Source of the DNA: Chloroflexota bacterium | GTDB lineage: Bacteria > Chloroflexota > Anaerolineae > Aggregatilineales > J027 | NCBI GenBank assembly: GCA_013112715.1 | Contig: JABFGB010000031.1 | Coordinates: 1 to 64,000, forward strand | Reading direction: 5' to 3' | Length of the DNA stretch: 64,000 nucleotides | Shown here: positions 54,984-63,497 of the stretch, piece after piece | How positions within the stretch are numbered: position 1 is the first letter of the stretch | Layout: each line of letters starts with the position of its first letter | The notes under the pieces: model-generated | Database searches by the model: none | What the model saw: the letters and a program-made list of their open reading frames with translations, nothing else | What the model was told of the DNA's origin: nothing | Position numbers and translations under genes: made by a program

Positions 54984-55637
54984 TCACTGAAGCTGCAATG
55001 GTTGGATAATGTAGAGATAGCCGCTGTGCAATTCAACCACGCCATGCTCGGCTAATTTTTCCAGATGCCGGGAGGCCACTTCCCGCACCGTCCCCGCCAA
55101 TTCTGCCAATTTCTCGTGGGTCAGATGGACAATGAGATAGGGGGGATCCGGCACCGCGTTATTCAATAAACTGTCATTCAGCCGACGGGCCACCGTCCAC
55201 ATCGCCAGACATTCGCTCAGACGGGCCAATTGATCCAGCCGCTCGCTGTAAAGTTGCAGCAGTGTCTTTACCAGACAGGGATTTTCCCGCATCAAAGCGG
55301 TAGCCTGGTCGTCGGGCAAGACCAACAATGTCACGTCATCGAGCGCTTGGGCGCTGGCCGGATTGCTTTCAGTGGAGAATAGTGGGCACGTCCCAAAACA
55401 TTTACCCGACTGCGCGATACACAATGCTTGGCTGCGGCCTGTCATCGAATGTTTCAAAATCCGTACCCGCCCGCTTAGGACAAACCAAATCCCCAGCGCC
55501 TGCTCCCCTTCGATAAAAATCATCTCGCCGGGAGCAAACGTGCGACGTACCATCACTTCGGCTAGACCGCGTTGGCAGTCTTCCGACAGGTGGCGTAAAG
55601 CAGTAACCCTTCGAATTTCTTCCAATCGTATACTCAT
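54984..55637 (-). CDS. Crp/Fnr-family regulator 2
   Basis: A 217-residue regulator: APGEMIFIEGEQALGIWFVL in the sensor domain and LTHEKLAELAGTVREVASRH then LEKLAEHGVVELHSGYLYI as DNA-binding domain. Cys residues at CIAQSGKCFGTCPLF could bind a cofactor. The start at 55637 is one of three close ATGs (others at 55646 and 55679), none with an ideal ribosome-binding site. A perfect TGTGAC-N4-GTCACA palindrome lies 57 bases upstream, which suggests autoregulation or control by the partner. Confidence 0.88.
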   Translation of the reverse strand: MSIRLEEIRRVTALRHLSEDCQRGLAEVMVRRTFAPGEMIFIEGEQALGIWFVLSGRVRILKHSMTGRSQALCIAQSGKCFGTCPLFSTESNPASAQALDDVTLLVLPDDQATALMRENPCLVKTLLQLYSERLDQLARLSECLAMWTVARRLNDSLLNNAVPDPPYLIVHLTHEKLAELAGTVREVASRHLEKLAEHGVVELHSGYLYIIQPLQLQ

Positions 55638-55693
55638 GTCTCCCATTGTATGGATTCTTGCGCGACAGAGTAATGCCAATCGGAACTATTCGT

Positions 55694-55709
55694 TGTGACC
55701 AATGTCACA
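55694..55709. promoter_or_regulatory. Crp/Fnr-type palindrome, site 3 (tandem regulator operon)
   Basis: TGTGAC-CAAT-GTCACA, perfect 6-bp arms, 57 bases before the regulator start chosen at 55637. Confidence 0.85.
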
Positions 55710-55738
55710 TTTATCAAATAGCAATTGAAAACGTGCCT

Positions 55739-56158
55739 TTAACGCATGTAATCACGGAAGATACGCAGTAAGCGATGGGCAAAGGTTGGGTTGTTGGAGA
55801 ACGTCTCGCCCGTAAAATTGACGTTCAAATATTCGCTGTATCCCGGCACATCCTCTGGCTTAACCGACTGAAGATTGACGAAGGCCATCTTCCATTCTGC
55901 AAAATTCCGTTCGGATACGGGACGTTCGGCGATTAACATCACCCCTTTGTGGCGTTGGTCTTGCCGGATCACCTTATAAAGCTCCCGCACGCTTTCGTCT
56001 TCCCCTTCCAAGACCTGCAAAAAATTACCACCGCGATAGAGCAGCATCCCGGTGATGCCCAAACGAGCATTTTTCTCACGGGCTTTTTCCAAGATTTCGA
56101 GCAGGGCGGGTTCGGTCAGCATTTCTGTGGCGGAACTGGCATAAATCAGATTAATCAC
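55739..56158 (-). CDS. BLUF-domain blue-light sensor
   Basis: A 139-residue stand-alone BLUF protein. The flavin-site residues are present: Tyr in NLIYASSA, Asn in EKNARLGITGMLLY, Gln in FLQVLEGED and Trp in FAEWKMAF. Such short BLUF proteins bind FAD and pass the light signal to a partner by their C-terminal helices. It ends 30 bases before the Crp-like site of the tandem regulator operon and is transcribed in the same direction, so readthrough into that operon is possible. Confidence 0.92.
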   Translation of the reverse strand: MINLIYASSATEMLTEPALLEILEKAREKNARLGITGMLLYRGGNFLQVLEGEDESVRELYKVIRQDQRHKGVMLIAERPVSERNFAEWKMAFVNLQSVKPEDVPGYSEYLNVNFTGETFSNNPTFAHRLLRIFRDYMR

Positions 56159-56461
56159 AGCGGGTTACTCCTACAGGGAATGAATAGATGCGCTGTCAAG
56201 GATTTTGGCAAACCAAGCCTAGTGTTATCTTGGGAGAAGCTAAATAAATGATGAGTGATCTGTACCGGATTTCACGAAAACTTTACCTATGTAAACTTTT
56301 GACTGAATGCACTGCAATGGGATTCCCCTATCCCCATCAAAAAATAAGTTCGGTCTCTACAAGCCAGCAATTAACCGCAAACCTACCTATCAAGCCATTT
56401 TCCATGCTAACCTTGCCATGTTTAGTAGATGAAACTTCGATGCTTAAGGGGAAAATTAACT
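56159..56461. other. Intergenic stretch of 303 bases between divergent BLUF and iron-uptake genes
   Basis: It must contain promoters for both directions. TTGACT at 56299-56304 is a -35 candidate toward the iron genes, but no well-spaced -10 follows. No Fur-type box was recognised. An ATG at 56429 is in frame with the EfeO-like gene but lacks a ribosome-binding site. Confidence 0.4.
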
Positions 56462-57529
56462 GTGAAGCGTATTGTGTCGCTATTGTTTGTGATGGCGTTA
56501 TGCACGGTTGGGGTGATGAAGGTTCAGGCCGCCCCCCGCCACCAAGCAAATATTGACCTGACTCCCATCAAAACCTACGCCCAAGACCAGTCGGCGCTGA
56601 TGAAAGAAAACACCGAGATGCTACGGGCCATTGCCGAGCGCTATTATCAATTGGCCGAAGCAGCCGAATTTGACTATGCCGCGCTGTGGGCAAACAATCA
56701 GGCCGAACTGAGCGGGATGCTGCCTGTCGCCCAAACCGCATGGTTAACCGCCAGCAATGCCTATGAAGCCCAAGAAGGTATTATCGCAGGTGTGCCCACG
56801 CTGGCCTATTACGATACATGGATTGACGCTGGCCCCAGTGGTGAAGAATCCCCCGACGAAGCCCTTGATTGGACACTGGAACTGCCCGATGGCACCCAAA
56901 TCGAGCAACCCGGCAACATTTTTAGCTATGTGACCGAACCCGCCCTGTATGGCACGATTCCCGCCTATGTTGGGCTTGAAGTGGATTTGGACGGCGATGG
57001 CGAAATTGCATTGGGTGAAGTGCTGCCCGAAGCCAATATCTTCTTGGGTGGGGTGATTGCCCTCGACGACGCGACGGGTGAGATGATTGAGGCGATTGAG
57101 GCATGGGAACCGACCCTTGAAGATGCCTTCACCGCGTTGGTCGTGATGCTACCCACCATGAGTGAATATTTCGACCAGTGGAAGGATTCGGTGTTTGTCA
57201 GCGGCGAAGCATCTGCCCAGCCCTACTTTGTGGCGGTCAGCCGCCTAAGTGACATCATTGGCATCATCAACGGCCTGAACATTACCTACAACGTGGTCGC
57301 CCCGCTGGTAGAAAATGCCAACCCCGATCTACATGCCCAAATTGCCGCCGGTTTTGAAGACCTTGTGCCCTATCTCGATGACCTATATACCCAAGAACAA
57401 GACGGCACGGTCTTCACCGCCGAAGAAGCCGATTTTTATGGCACGGAAGCGCAGACCAAAGCCGAGGCCATGGCCGCCCTCTGTGCCCAAGCCGCCGTCG
57501 AATTGGGCCTAGAATTGGAATTAGGCTGA
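56462..57529 (+). CDS. EfeO/imelysin-like iron-uptake lipid- or periplasm-side protein with EF-hand loop
   Basis: A 355-residue exported protein (signal peptide to about residue 25, KVQAAP). The helical content and the position directly before an FTR1/EfeU permease gene fit the EfeO (imelysin-like, M75) partner, although the HxxE metal motif of classical EfeO is not evident. Residues 175-186 read DLDGDGEIALGE, a perfect EF-hand calcium loop. The GTG start at 56462 is preferred because AAGGGG lies 10 bases upstream. Probably binds iron outside the membrane and hands it to the permease. Confidence 0.65.
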   Translation: MKRIVSLLFVMALCTVGVMKVQAAPRHQANIDLTPIKTYAQDQSALMKENTEMLRAIAERYYQLAEAAEFDYAALWANNQAELSGMLPVAQTAWLTASNAYEAQEGIIAGVPTLAYYDTWIDAGPSGEESPDEALDWTLELPDGTQIEQPGNIFSYVTEPALYGTIPAYVGLEVDLDGDGEIALGEVLPEANIFLGGVIALDDATGEMIEAIEAWEPTLEDAFTALVVMLPTMSEYFDQWKDSVFVSGEASAQPYFVAVSRLSDIIGIINGLNITYNVVAPLVENANPDLHAQIAAGFEDLVPYLDDLYTQEQDGTVFTAEEADFYGTEAQTKAEAMAALCAQAAVELGLELELG

Positions 57530-57543
57530 TAGGTACTGTTAGA

Positions 57544-57652
57544 AATCGCATGGACAAGCGGGACTGAAAGGGTATTTCGTAGGGACGTAACATGTTACGT
57601 CCTTACTCAAAGCCCTTATTCATGCGGTTGTCTAAAAATCGCCCCGAATCGA
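57544..57652. repeat. Palindromic MITE-like element, copy 2 (family B)
   Basis: Centre GGACGTAACATGTTACGTCC (57583-57602), a perfect 20-bp palindrome. The flanks TTTCGTAGGGACG and CATGCGGT-GTCTAA match copy 1, and the left and right halves fold onto each other over about 40 bases (GACAAGCG against a reverse copy GACAACCG). It lies between the EfeO- and EfeU-like genes. Confidence 0.75.
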
Positions 57653-57701
57653 GATAAACCTTTGGGGTGAGGTTAACTGATATTGAATGGAGTCAATTGC
57701 A

Positions 57702-60071
57702 ATGCGCCGTACCCAAAAATTTGCCCTAATCCTGATGCTGGCAACCGTGTCATTGATGTTTCTACCTGCCCAGTCCCGTTCTGCCCACGCCGAACAGAGG
57801 GAATATTGGCAGGTAGCGGCTCAGATCAATGATTTATTTTTTGAGGCCCAAAGCGATCTTTTTGCGGCTGGCCGTGCCGAAAACCCCGCCGAGCATTTTG
57901 TGTCGGCCCATGACAAAATCGAACAGGCCGATTTGCTGTATCAGGATGCGCTAAAAGCCGATGTTGCCAATATTGCCCCCGACGCCGATACTGCCATTCA
58001 TACCGCCCTGACCTCCGCCCTAGATGCGGCCCAAAATGGGGAGGGTGGGGCGCTGGCATTGGCACGCGGCCAAGTGTGGACAAATCTGTTATATGCAGGC
58101 TACAGCGGTGCATTGACCGATTTACAACACGATAATTTGGCGGGTGCGGCGGCATGGCTGCGTCTACGCGAATTTCGACCATCAACACGCCTAACCCTCG
58201 TCGCGGATCTCGCGGCACAGGCTGTCGCGGCGCTCAACAGTGGGAGCCTTGACGCCGAAGACGCTGTGCTGCGGGTTCGCAATGACCTTAATGACACCTA
58301 CTATTTCCACCTGCGCGATGCCCTCAATCATCTGGAAGATGCTGCCAGCAAAAATTACGGGGTGCGTGCCGCCGAATATGCGGGCCAATTGCAGGGCTAT
58401 GCGGCCATTTTGCGCGACGACATGACGGCCAAACTGGGGGAGGGGGCGGTCAGCGACTTGCAGACCCAAGTGACCCAATTGCAGCAGCACACCTTAGCCC
58501 AAGATTGGTCAGCGGTGCAGGCTGACATTGACGCCATCCGCGCTGGATTGACCAACTATCAACCCGTCGAATTTTCCAGAGCGCAAATCGAGGAACGCGG
58601 ACGCCTGCTCTATCTGTTCATCAGTCTGATTCACTATGAATATAGTCAGGGCGTGCGGAATGGCGAAATCACCGCGCCGATTGAAATCCAAGAAGCGACC
58701 ACCTTCCGTGAACAGGCCCAAGCGATTTTTGAAGAACTGCGCCCCGTCATGAGCCAAACGGATCCGACCAGCGCTGACCGCTTGGCTGAACTGCTTGCCC
58801 AAATGGAAACGACCATGCAGGCCGTTGGGGAGCCGGGGGTCATCAAATCCTATGAAAACGAGGCCCTTGCGATTGTTGAGGATGCCCTTGCCGTCAAGGT
58901 AGACCTAAACGACACCGAATCGGCTTTTATTGTCACCAAGACCCTGCTGGATGATCTGGTCACATCCGTTCGCGCAGGCCGCTATGATGACGCCGAACGC
59001 ACCCGCCTTGAAGCCTATGGCATGTTGGAAGCCGGCACAGAAAAACTGATTTTCGCCTTCGACCCCCAATTGGGTGCGGAAATCGAAGGACTATTTTGGT
59101 TGGGCAACGGGGATAGTGACGGTTTGGCGACTGCCCTTGCCGATCACCGTCCTGCCGATGAAATCGCGGCGATTCGGGCCGAATTGGGTAAAAAGATGAA
59201 CGAAGCCCAAGTGTTGATTGGCGCAGGGGCGAACGAGCCGAATGTGATTATCTTCAACACCGCCACCATCGTATTCCGTGAAGGTTTGGAGGCGGTGGTC
59301 ATTTTGGCGGCACTGATGGCGAGCATGGTCGCGGATCGCAAAAAGCAGCGCCTTCCGATGGTGGTTGGGGTAGGGGCGGCATTGGTAGCAACGGCCCTCA
59401 CATTCTGGTTGGCCCAGATTTTGCTCTCCTCACTCGCCCGATTTGGTCAGCGATTAGAAGCGGTAGTCTCGCTCATTGCCGTCGTCGTTTTGCTGGTGAT
59501 CCTCAACTGGTTCTTCCATAAACTGTATTGGACAGGCTGGATGGCCCGTTTCCATCGCCACAAAAAGAAGCTGGTCAGTGCCGAAGTCGGGCAATTTTTG
59601 GGATTGGCCCTGCTCGGTTTTTCGAGTGTGTACCGCGAAGGCTTTGAAACCGTGCTATTTTTGCAGGCACTGGTCTTGGATGCGGGGGTAGCCGTCGTGT
59701 TAGAAGGGGTTGCGCTCGGTATGGCCGGGGTCATCATTGTCGGCGTGCTCGCCTTCAAATTCCAGACGCGCCTGCCCTATAAACACATGTTGATCGTGAC
59801 CGGAGTTTTGATTTTGACCGTGCTGTTTATGATGGTGGGCAACACCGTCCATCTGTTGCAAGCGGTGGGTTGGCTGCCGATTACCCCCATCGAACATCTG
59901 AATACCCCCTATTGGTTGGGTCTGTGGTTTGGCGTTTTCCCAACATGGCAGGGCATTGGATTGCAGTTTGGTGCAGTGGCCTTTGTCATCGGCAGCTACT
60001 ATGCGGCGGAAATGCTGAAACATCGCAAACGCAACCATCGTAGTGCTGCTCCTCAGCGCAGTATGGCCTAA
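57702..60071 (+). CDS. FTR1-family iron permease (EfeU-like) with long extracytoplasmic domain
   Basis: A 789-residue protein. After a signal peptide or first helix (residues 9-30) comes a helical domain of about 490 residues, probably outside, then seven membrane helices. The FTR1 iron motifs are FREGLEAVVIL (after about residue 520) and YREGFETVLFLQAL, each REGxE. FTR1/EfeU proteins carry Fe(III), or oxidised iron, into the cell. Standard EfeU has about 280 residues, so the N-terminal part is an addition that may act as a built-in binding protein. The ATG at 57702 has GGAG upstream. Confidence 0.9.
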   Translation: MRRTQKFALILMLATVSLMFLPAQSRSAHAEQREYWQVAAQINDLFFEAQSDLFAAGRAENPAEHFVSAHDKIEQADLLYQDALKADVANIAPDADTAIHTALTSALDAAQNGEGGALALARGQVWTNLLYAGYSGALTDLQHDNLAGAAAWLRLREFRPSTRLTLVADLAAQAVAALNSGSLDAEDAVLRVRNDLNDTYYFHLRDALNHLEDAASKNYGVRAAEYAGQLQGYAAILRDDMTAKLGEGAVSDLQTQVTQLQQHTLAQDWSAVQADIDAIRAGLTNYQPVEFSRAQIEERGRLLYLFISLIHYEYSQGVRNGEITAPIEIQEATTFREQAQAIFEELRPVMSQTDPTSADRLAELLAQMETTMQAVGEPGVIKSYENEALAIVEDALAVKVDLNDTESAFIVTKTLLDDLVTSVRAGRYDDAERTRLEAYGMLEAGTEKLIFAFDPQLGAEIEGLFWLGNGDSDGLATALADHRPADEIAAIRAELGKKMNEAQVLIGAGANEPNVIIFNTATIVFREGLEAVVILAALMASMVADRKKQRLPMVVGVGAALVATALTFWLAQILLSSLARFGQRLEAVVSLIAVVVLLVILNWFFHKLYWTGWMARFHRHKKKLVSAEVGQFLGLALLGFSSVYREGFETVLFLQALVLDAGVAVVLEGVALGMAGVIIVGVLAFKFQTRLPYKHMLIVTGVLILTVLFMMVGNTVHLLQAVGWLPITPIEHLNTPYWLGLWFGVFPTWQGIGLQFGAVAFVIGSYYAAEMLKHRKRNHRSAAPQRSMA

Positions 60072-60101
60072 AAAATCCCTCTTTAGGCGGAGGAAAATAG
60101 G

Positions 60102-60141
60102 GGCGAGTTGTTTAGAATTAAAATAACTCGCCATTTTCTTT
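60102..60141 (+). terminator. Terminator after the iron-permease gene
   Basis: GGCGAGTT and AACTCGCC form a perfect 8-bp stem, followed by ATTTTCTTT. A smaller hairpin, GCCTAAA and TTTAGGC, lies at 60066-60088. Confidence 0.85.
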
Positions 60142-60163
60142 GCAGTTTCGAGGATGATTTTGA

Positions 60164-60856
60164 ATGGCCCTTGCGACGTGGTGGAAAAACGATCCCTTAC
60201 CGCTGTTACGCCCTCTCTCCAATTTCACAACTGGACTGGCAACCAACCACTTGCTGATGGCACGGCTCAATCGGCTGCCTATTGATGAGGTTCGTCAGCG
60301 GCTCCAAGCGGGGCATCGGCCCTATATCGGCTATTGGGAAGGTCAACCTGTCGCTTATGGGTGGGTGGCAACCGAATCCGCCTCGATTGGTGAAGTTAAT
60401 CTCAAATTTACCTTGCCTCGCGGGAATCGCTATCTGTGGGATTTTGCCACTCTGCCTGAATTTCAAGGACGTGGTATCTATCCCCATCTGCTGCAAGGCA
60501 TTTTGCATATTGAATCCCGCGAGGCCGAGCGTTTTTGGATTTTGTACGCACCCGAAAATCTACCCTCCGGTGCGGGCATGACCAAAGCGGGCTTGCTGCC
60601 TGTGGGCCAACTGTCCTTTCAAGCCGATGGTCGGGTGGGTCTAACCATCTTTAATGACTCACATCGCGCCGCCGAGGGGGCCAAGGTCTTTGGTGTGCCG
60701 CTTGTCCAAACGATGCTGGCCCCGTGTTGGCACTGTGGCGGGATGATGGAACAGACCCTCACTGACGAACAGCAGCTATGTTGGCCGCCAGCTTCCATTC
60801 GTGCGACCAACACCACCCACTGCACCTGCGCCATCGAAATCCGGCCCTCTTCTTAG
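60164..60856 (+). CDS. GNAT acetyltransferase with Cys-rich C-terminal tail
   Basis: A 230-residue protein. The middle is a GNAT fold: YGWVATESASIGEVNLKFTL, LWDFATLPEFQGRGIYPHLL (acetyl-CoA loop Q-GRG-Y) and QGILHIESRE. The C-terminal 50 residues contain APCWHCGGMME and HCTCAIE, four to five Cys that could bind zinc. The acceptor substrate is unknown. It converges with the protease gene and overlaps its end by 4 bases. Confidence 0.8.
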   Translation: MALATWWKNDPLPLLRPLSNFTTGLATNHLLMARLNRLPIDEVRQRLQAGHRPYIGYWEGQPVAYGWVATESASIGEVNLKFTLPRGNRYLWDFATLPEFQGRGIYPHLLQGILHIESREAERFWILYAPENLPSGAGMTKAGLLPVGQLSFQADGRVGLTIFNDSHRAAEGAKVFGVPLVQTMLAPCWHCGGMMEQTLTDEQQLCWPPASIRATNTTHCTCAIEIRPSS

Positions 60857-61929
60857 GGACAGTCTGCCATCGCTTCGGTGATCAAATGCACCATTTCAAG
60901 GCCGCCACTGGCATTGTTTTCGCGGGCATTGCGCGAGCTTTGCACCGCCACCACACGCGGCCCTTTTTCACCTGCCCACCAACCAAAAAACGGCCCACCG
61001 GATTGACTCGGCCACACATCGCCGCGATGTGCCATTGATTCGTGGCTATCGTCCTGCCAATCCATCCCATCCAGCGCGATACCAGCTTGATACGTGGGCC
61101 GATTGCTGCCCGTCGTATGGCCCGGATAACCGATATGTGACCAATACGGCTTGCCGTCCCATTCGTCGGTATAGGCGCGTGACCCCATCCAGCCTGTCAA
61201 ATCACCAACGCGCCGATCCAGCACGACCACTGCGTAATCATAGCGCCCCTCGATTTCGTCAATCATTGGCCCGCGCACTTGATATTTGTAATAAACCTGC
61301 ACGCCCCACGCCTCCCCAAACGGCGTGCTGCCATTAAAATAGGCCGGACGAAAGCGCACCCACGCCGTCGAACCATCGCGTTTCCAATAGATGACGTGCG
61401 CAGCGGTCAACAAATGGCGCGGCCCGACCATCACGCCGCTGGCAATTCCGACCGGCGTATCCACCCGCCCAACCGTGCCCCAAGGATAGCTGGTATCACA
61501 AAACACGCGCCGATTATCAGGGGAAAATACGGTGGTGGCTTGATTTTCATCGTCAGCCTCCGGCAAAGGTTCATCAAGATCATCCGTCATCGTTTTGGGA
61601 ATCAGGCGCAAGGGCAGATGATCGGGCAGGTGCGGTTCGGTCTCGGCTGTTTTCGCTGCCGCCCCAATCATCGGAATTTTTTTGGCCTTCGACCCGGCTG
61701 GAAACACGTGCTGGCCCACCTGAAAATTCCGCACGCGCAACTTGAGTTCGACACCATTGGTGCCTTCGACATGTTTGTCGCCCGCCTCAATCACTTCAAC
61801 TTGGGGCGCGTCGGTGACAGGTACGAACAAGCGCAAATCAATTTCTGCTTCGTCCAAGCGTGTCAAAGGGGCACGCGGCATGATGTTTTGGGGTACATCT
61901 TGCGCCAAAAGGGGAGTAGAGGATTTCAT
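60853..61929 (-). CDS. Trypsin-like serine protease without signal peptide
   Basis: A 358-residue protein. The C-terminal half is a chymotrypsin-fold protease of the glutamyl-endopeptidase type: His in HLLTAAHVIYWKRDGS, Asp in DYAVVVLDRRVGD and Ser in VWPSQSGGPFFGW. The N-terminal 140 residues are acidic and unrecognised (LPDHLPLRLIPKTMTDDLDE) and could be a propeptide. No signal peptide is visible, so it is either cytoplasmic or exported by another route. The ATG at 61929 has AAAGG upstream. Confidence 0.82.
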   Translation of the reverse strand: MKSSTPLLAQDVPQNIMPRAPLTRLDEAEIDLRLFVPVTDAPQVEVIEAGDKHVEGTNGVELKLRVRNFQVGQHVFPAGSKAKKIPMIGAAAKTAETEPHLPDHLPLRLIPKTMTDDLDEPLPEADDENQATTVFSPDNRRVFCDTSYPWGTVGRVDTPVGIASGVMVGPRHLLTAAHVIYWKRDGSTAWVRFRPAYFNGSTPFGEAWGVQVYYKYQVRGPMIDEIEGRYDYAVVVLDRRVGDLTGWMGSRAYTDEWDGKPYWSHIGYPGHTTGSNRPTYQAGIALDGMDWQDDSHESMAHRGDVWPSQSGGPFFGWWAGEKGPRVVAVQSSRNARENNASGGLEMVHLITEAMADCP

Positions 61930-62035
61930 AAGACAACCTTTAATTAATTTTGGATACCTAAAATCCATTATAATGAAACCACCTATCTATGGAGTCGGCC
62001 CAATGCCAAAACACCTCAATTTTTGGGAGCTATCC

Positions 62036-62515
62036 GTGAAGATTGTGCCATTTACACCCGATTACACTGAGCAAGTGGTGGATGTGATTTTGACCATTCA
62101 AAACACCGAATTTGACATTCCGATTACCCGTGCCCAACAACCCGATTTGGACAACATCCCCGGTTATTATCAGCAGGGGGCAGGCAATTTTTGGGTCGCG
62201 TTGGAGGGTGAGCGAGTGATTGGGACGATCAGCCTGCTTGATATTGGCAATGGGCAGGGGGCTCTGCGCAAAATGTTTGTGAATCGGGACTATCGGGGTG
62301 GGGAACGTGGCGTGGCCCGTCAACTCCTGCAAACGCTCTTGGATTGGGCACGCACCCATGATTACACTGAGATTTTCTTGGGCACAACCGATAAATTTAA
62401 GGCTGCCCATCGCTTCTATGAAAAAAGCGGCTTTATCGAAGTCACCGCCGATGTTTTACCGCCTGCCTTTCCCAAAATGGCGGTAGATAACAAGTTTTAT
62501 AAATTTACATTGTAG
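62036..62515 (+). CDS. GNAT acetyltransferase
   Basis: A 159-residue GNAT: KIVPFTPDYTEQVVDVILTI, FWVALEGERVIGTISLLDIG, LRKMFVNRDYRGG (acetyl-CoA loop) and LGTTDKFKAAHRFYEKSGFI. The GTG at 62036 with GGGAG 6 bases upstream is chosen because family members begin at MKI; in-frame ATGs at 62003 and 61973 are alternatives. The substrate is unknown. It is followed after 26 bases by the PhnD-like gene. Confidence 0.85.
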   Translation: MKIVPFTPDYTEQVVDVILTIQNTEFDIPITRAQQPDLDNIPGYYQQGAGNFWVALEGERVIGTISLLDIGNGQGALRKMFVNRDYRGGERGVARQLLQTLLDWARTHDYTEIFLGTTDKFKAAHRFYEKSGFIEVTADVLPPAFPKMAVDNKFYKFTL

Positions 62516-62541
62516 AATTGGACGCTTGGGGGATATAAAAA

Positions 62542-63345
62542 ATGGCAAACACGACATTCCGCGTAGTCACATTTTTAGCCCCCAACATGCTGCCCGTCTA
62601 TCAGAGCCTTGTGCGTTATATTGGCGATCAATTGGGCCTGCAAACCGAACTTGTGGTAGGCACGGCCTATGATGAACTTTTGGATTATGATGCCTGTTTC
62701 ATCTGCGGCCTGCCCTATATTTTGTATACCCAGCCCCGCCGCCCATCGCCAGCCCTAGAAGCCATTGCCGCCCCCGTTTTGCAAGGTGAACGCTATCAGA
62801 ATCGGCCCATCTATTTTTCGGATGTGATCGTCCACCGCGACAGCCCCTATCAAACTTTTGCCGATCTGCGTGGCTGTACATGGGCCTATAACGAACCCTT
62901 ATCCCAATCGGGTTATGGCATTACCCGTTATACCTTAGTCAAGCAGGGCGAGACGAGGGGCTATTTTGGAAAAGTTGTGCAGGCGGGTTTTCACCAAAAA
63001 GCGATTGCGCTGGTCAGCCACAGGGAGATTGATGCCGCCGCGATTGACTCTCAAGTGTTGGCGATTGAACTACGCGATCATCGCAATCTGCGCGATCAAT
63101 TACGGGTGATTGATACGCTTGGCCCTTCGACGATTCAGCCCTTTGCCGTCGCCACCCATCTGCCAATCAGCCTCAAATCCGATATTCAGGCTGTCCTAGT
63201 CCATGCCCATACCAATCCAACGATGCAGGCGATATTGGCGCGGGGGCTTATTGAGCGATTCGCCGCCGTGCAAGACGCCGATTATGACGACATCCGCCAG
63301 ATGCTGTCGGCCTGTGAGCAAGCTGATTTTATGGTGCTCCGCTAG
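62542..63345 (+). CDS. PhnD-like phosphate/phosphonate-binding-fold protein without signal peptide
   Basis: A 267-residue periplasmic-binding-type domain: FLAPNMLPVYQSLVRYIGDQ, DACFICGLPYILYTQPRR, VIVHRDSPYQTFADLRGC and YNEPLSQSGYGITRYTLVK match PhnD-like proteins. There is no signal peptide or membrane helix, and no transporter genes follow, so it probably acts in the cytoplasm as a ligand-binding protein or was separated from its transporter. It lies 26 bases after the GNAT gene, so the two may form an operon. Confidence 0.8.
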   Translation: MANTTFRVVTFLAPNMLPVYQSLVRYIGDQLGLQTELVVGTAYDELLDYDACFICGLPYILYTQPRRPSPALEAIAAPVLQGERYQNRPIYFSDVIVHRDSPYQTFADLRGCTWAYNEPLSQSGYGITRYTLVKQGETRGYFGKVVQAGFHQKAIALVSHREIDAAAIDSQVLAIELRDHRNLRDQLRVIDTLGPSTIQPFAVATHLPISLKSDIQAVLVHAHTNPTMQAILARGLIERFAAVQDADYDDIRQMLSACEQADFMVLR

Positions 63346-63497
63346 ACCGTACCCCCATAGGTTGTTGGGGTGAACACCCCATGCCGAAAATACGGTGCTT
63401 GCCGAATGTAGCCGTCCCCCTCAATTTGGTATCCTGTAATCAACTAAACACAACAGGACACGAAATTACACCAGAAAATAACTGGTAGGAGGCTAAG

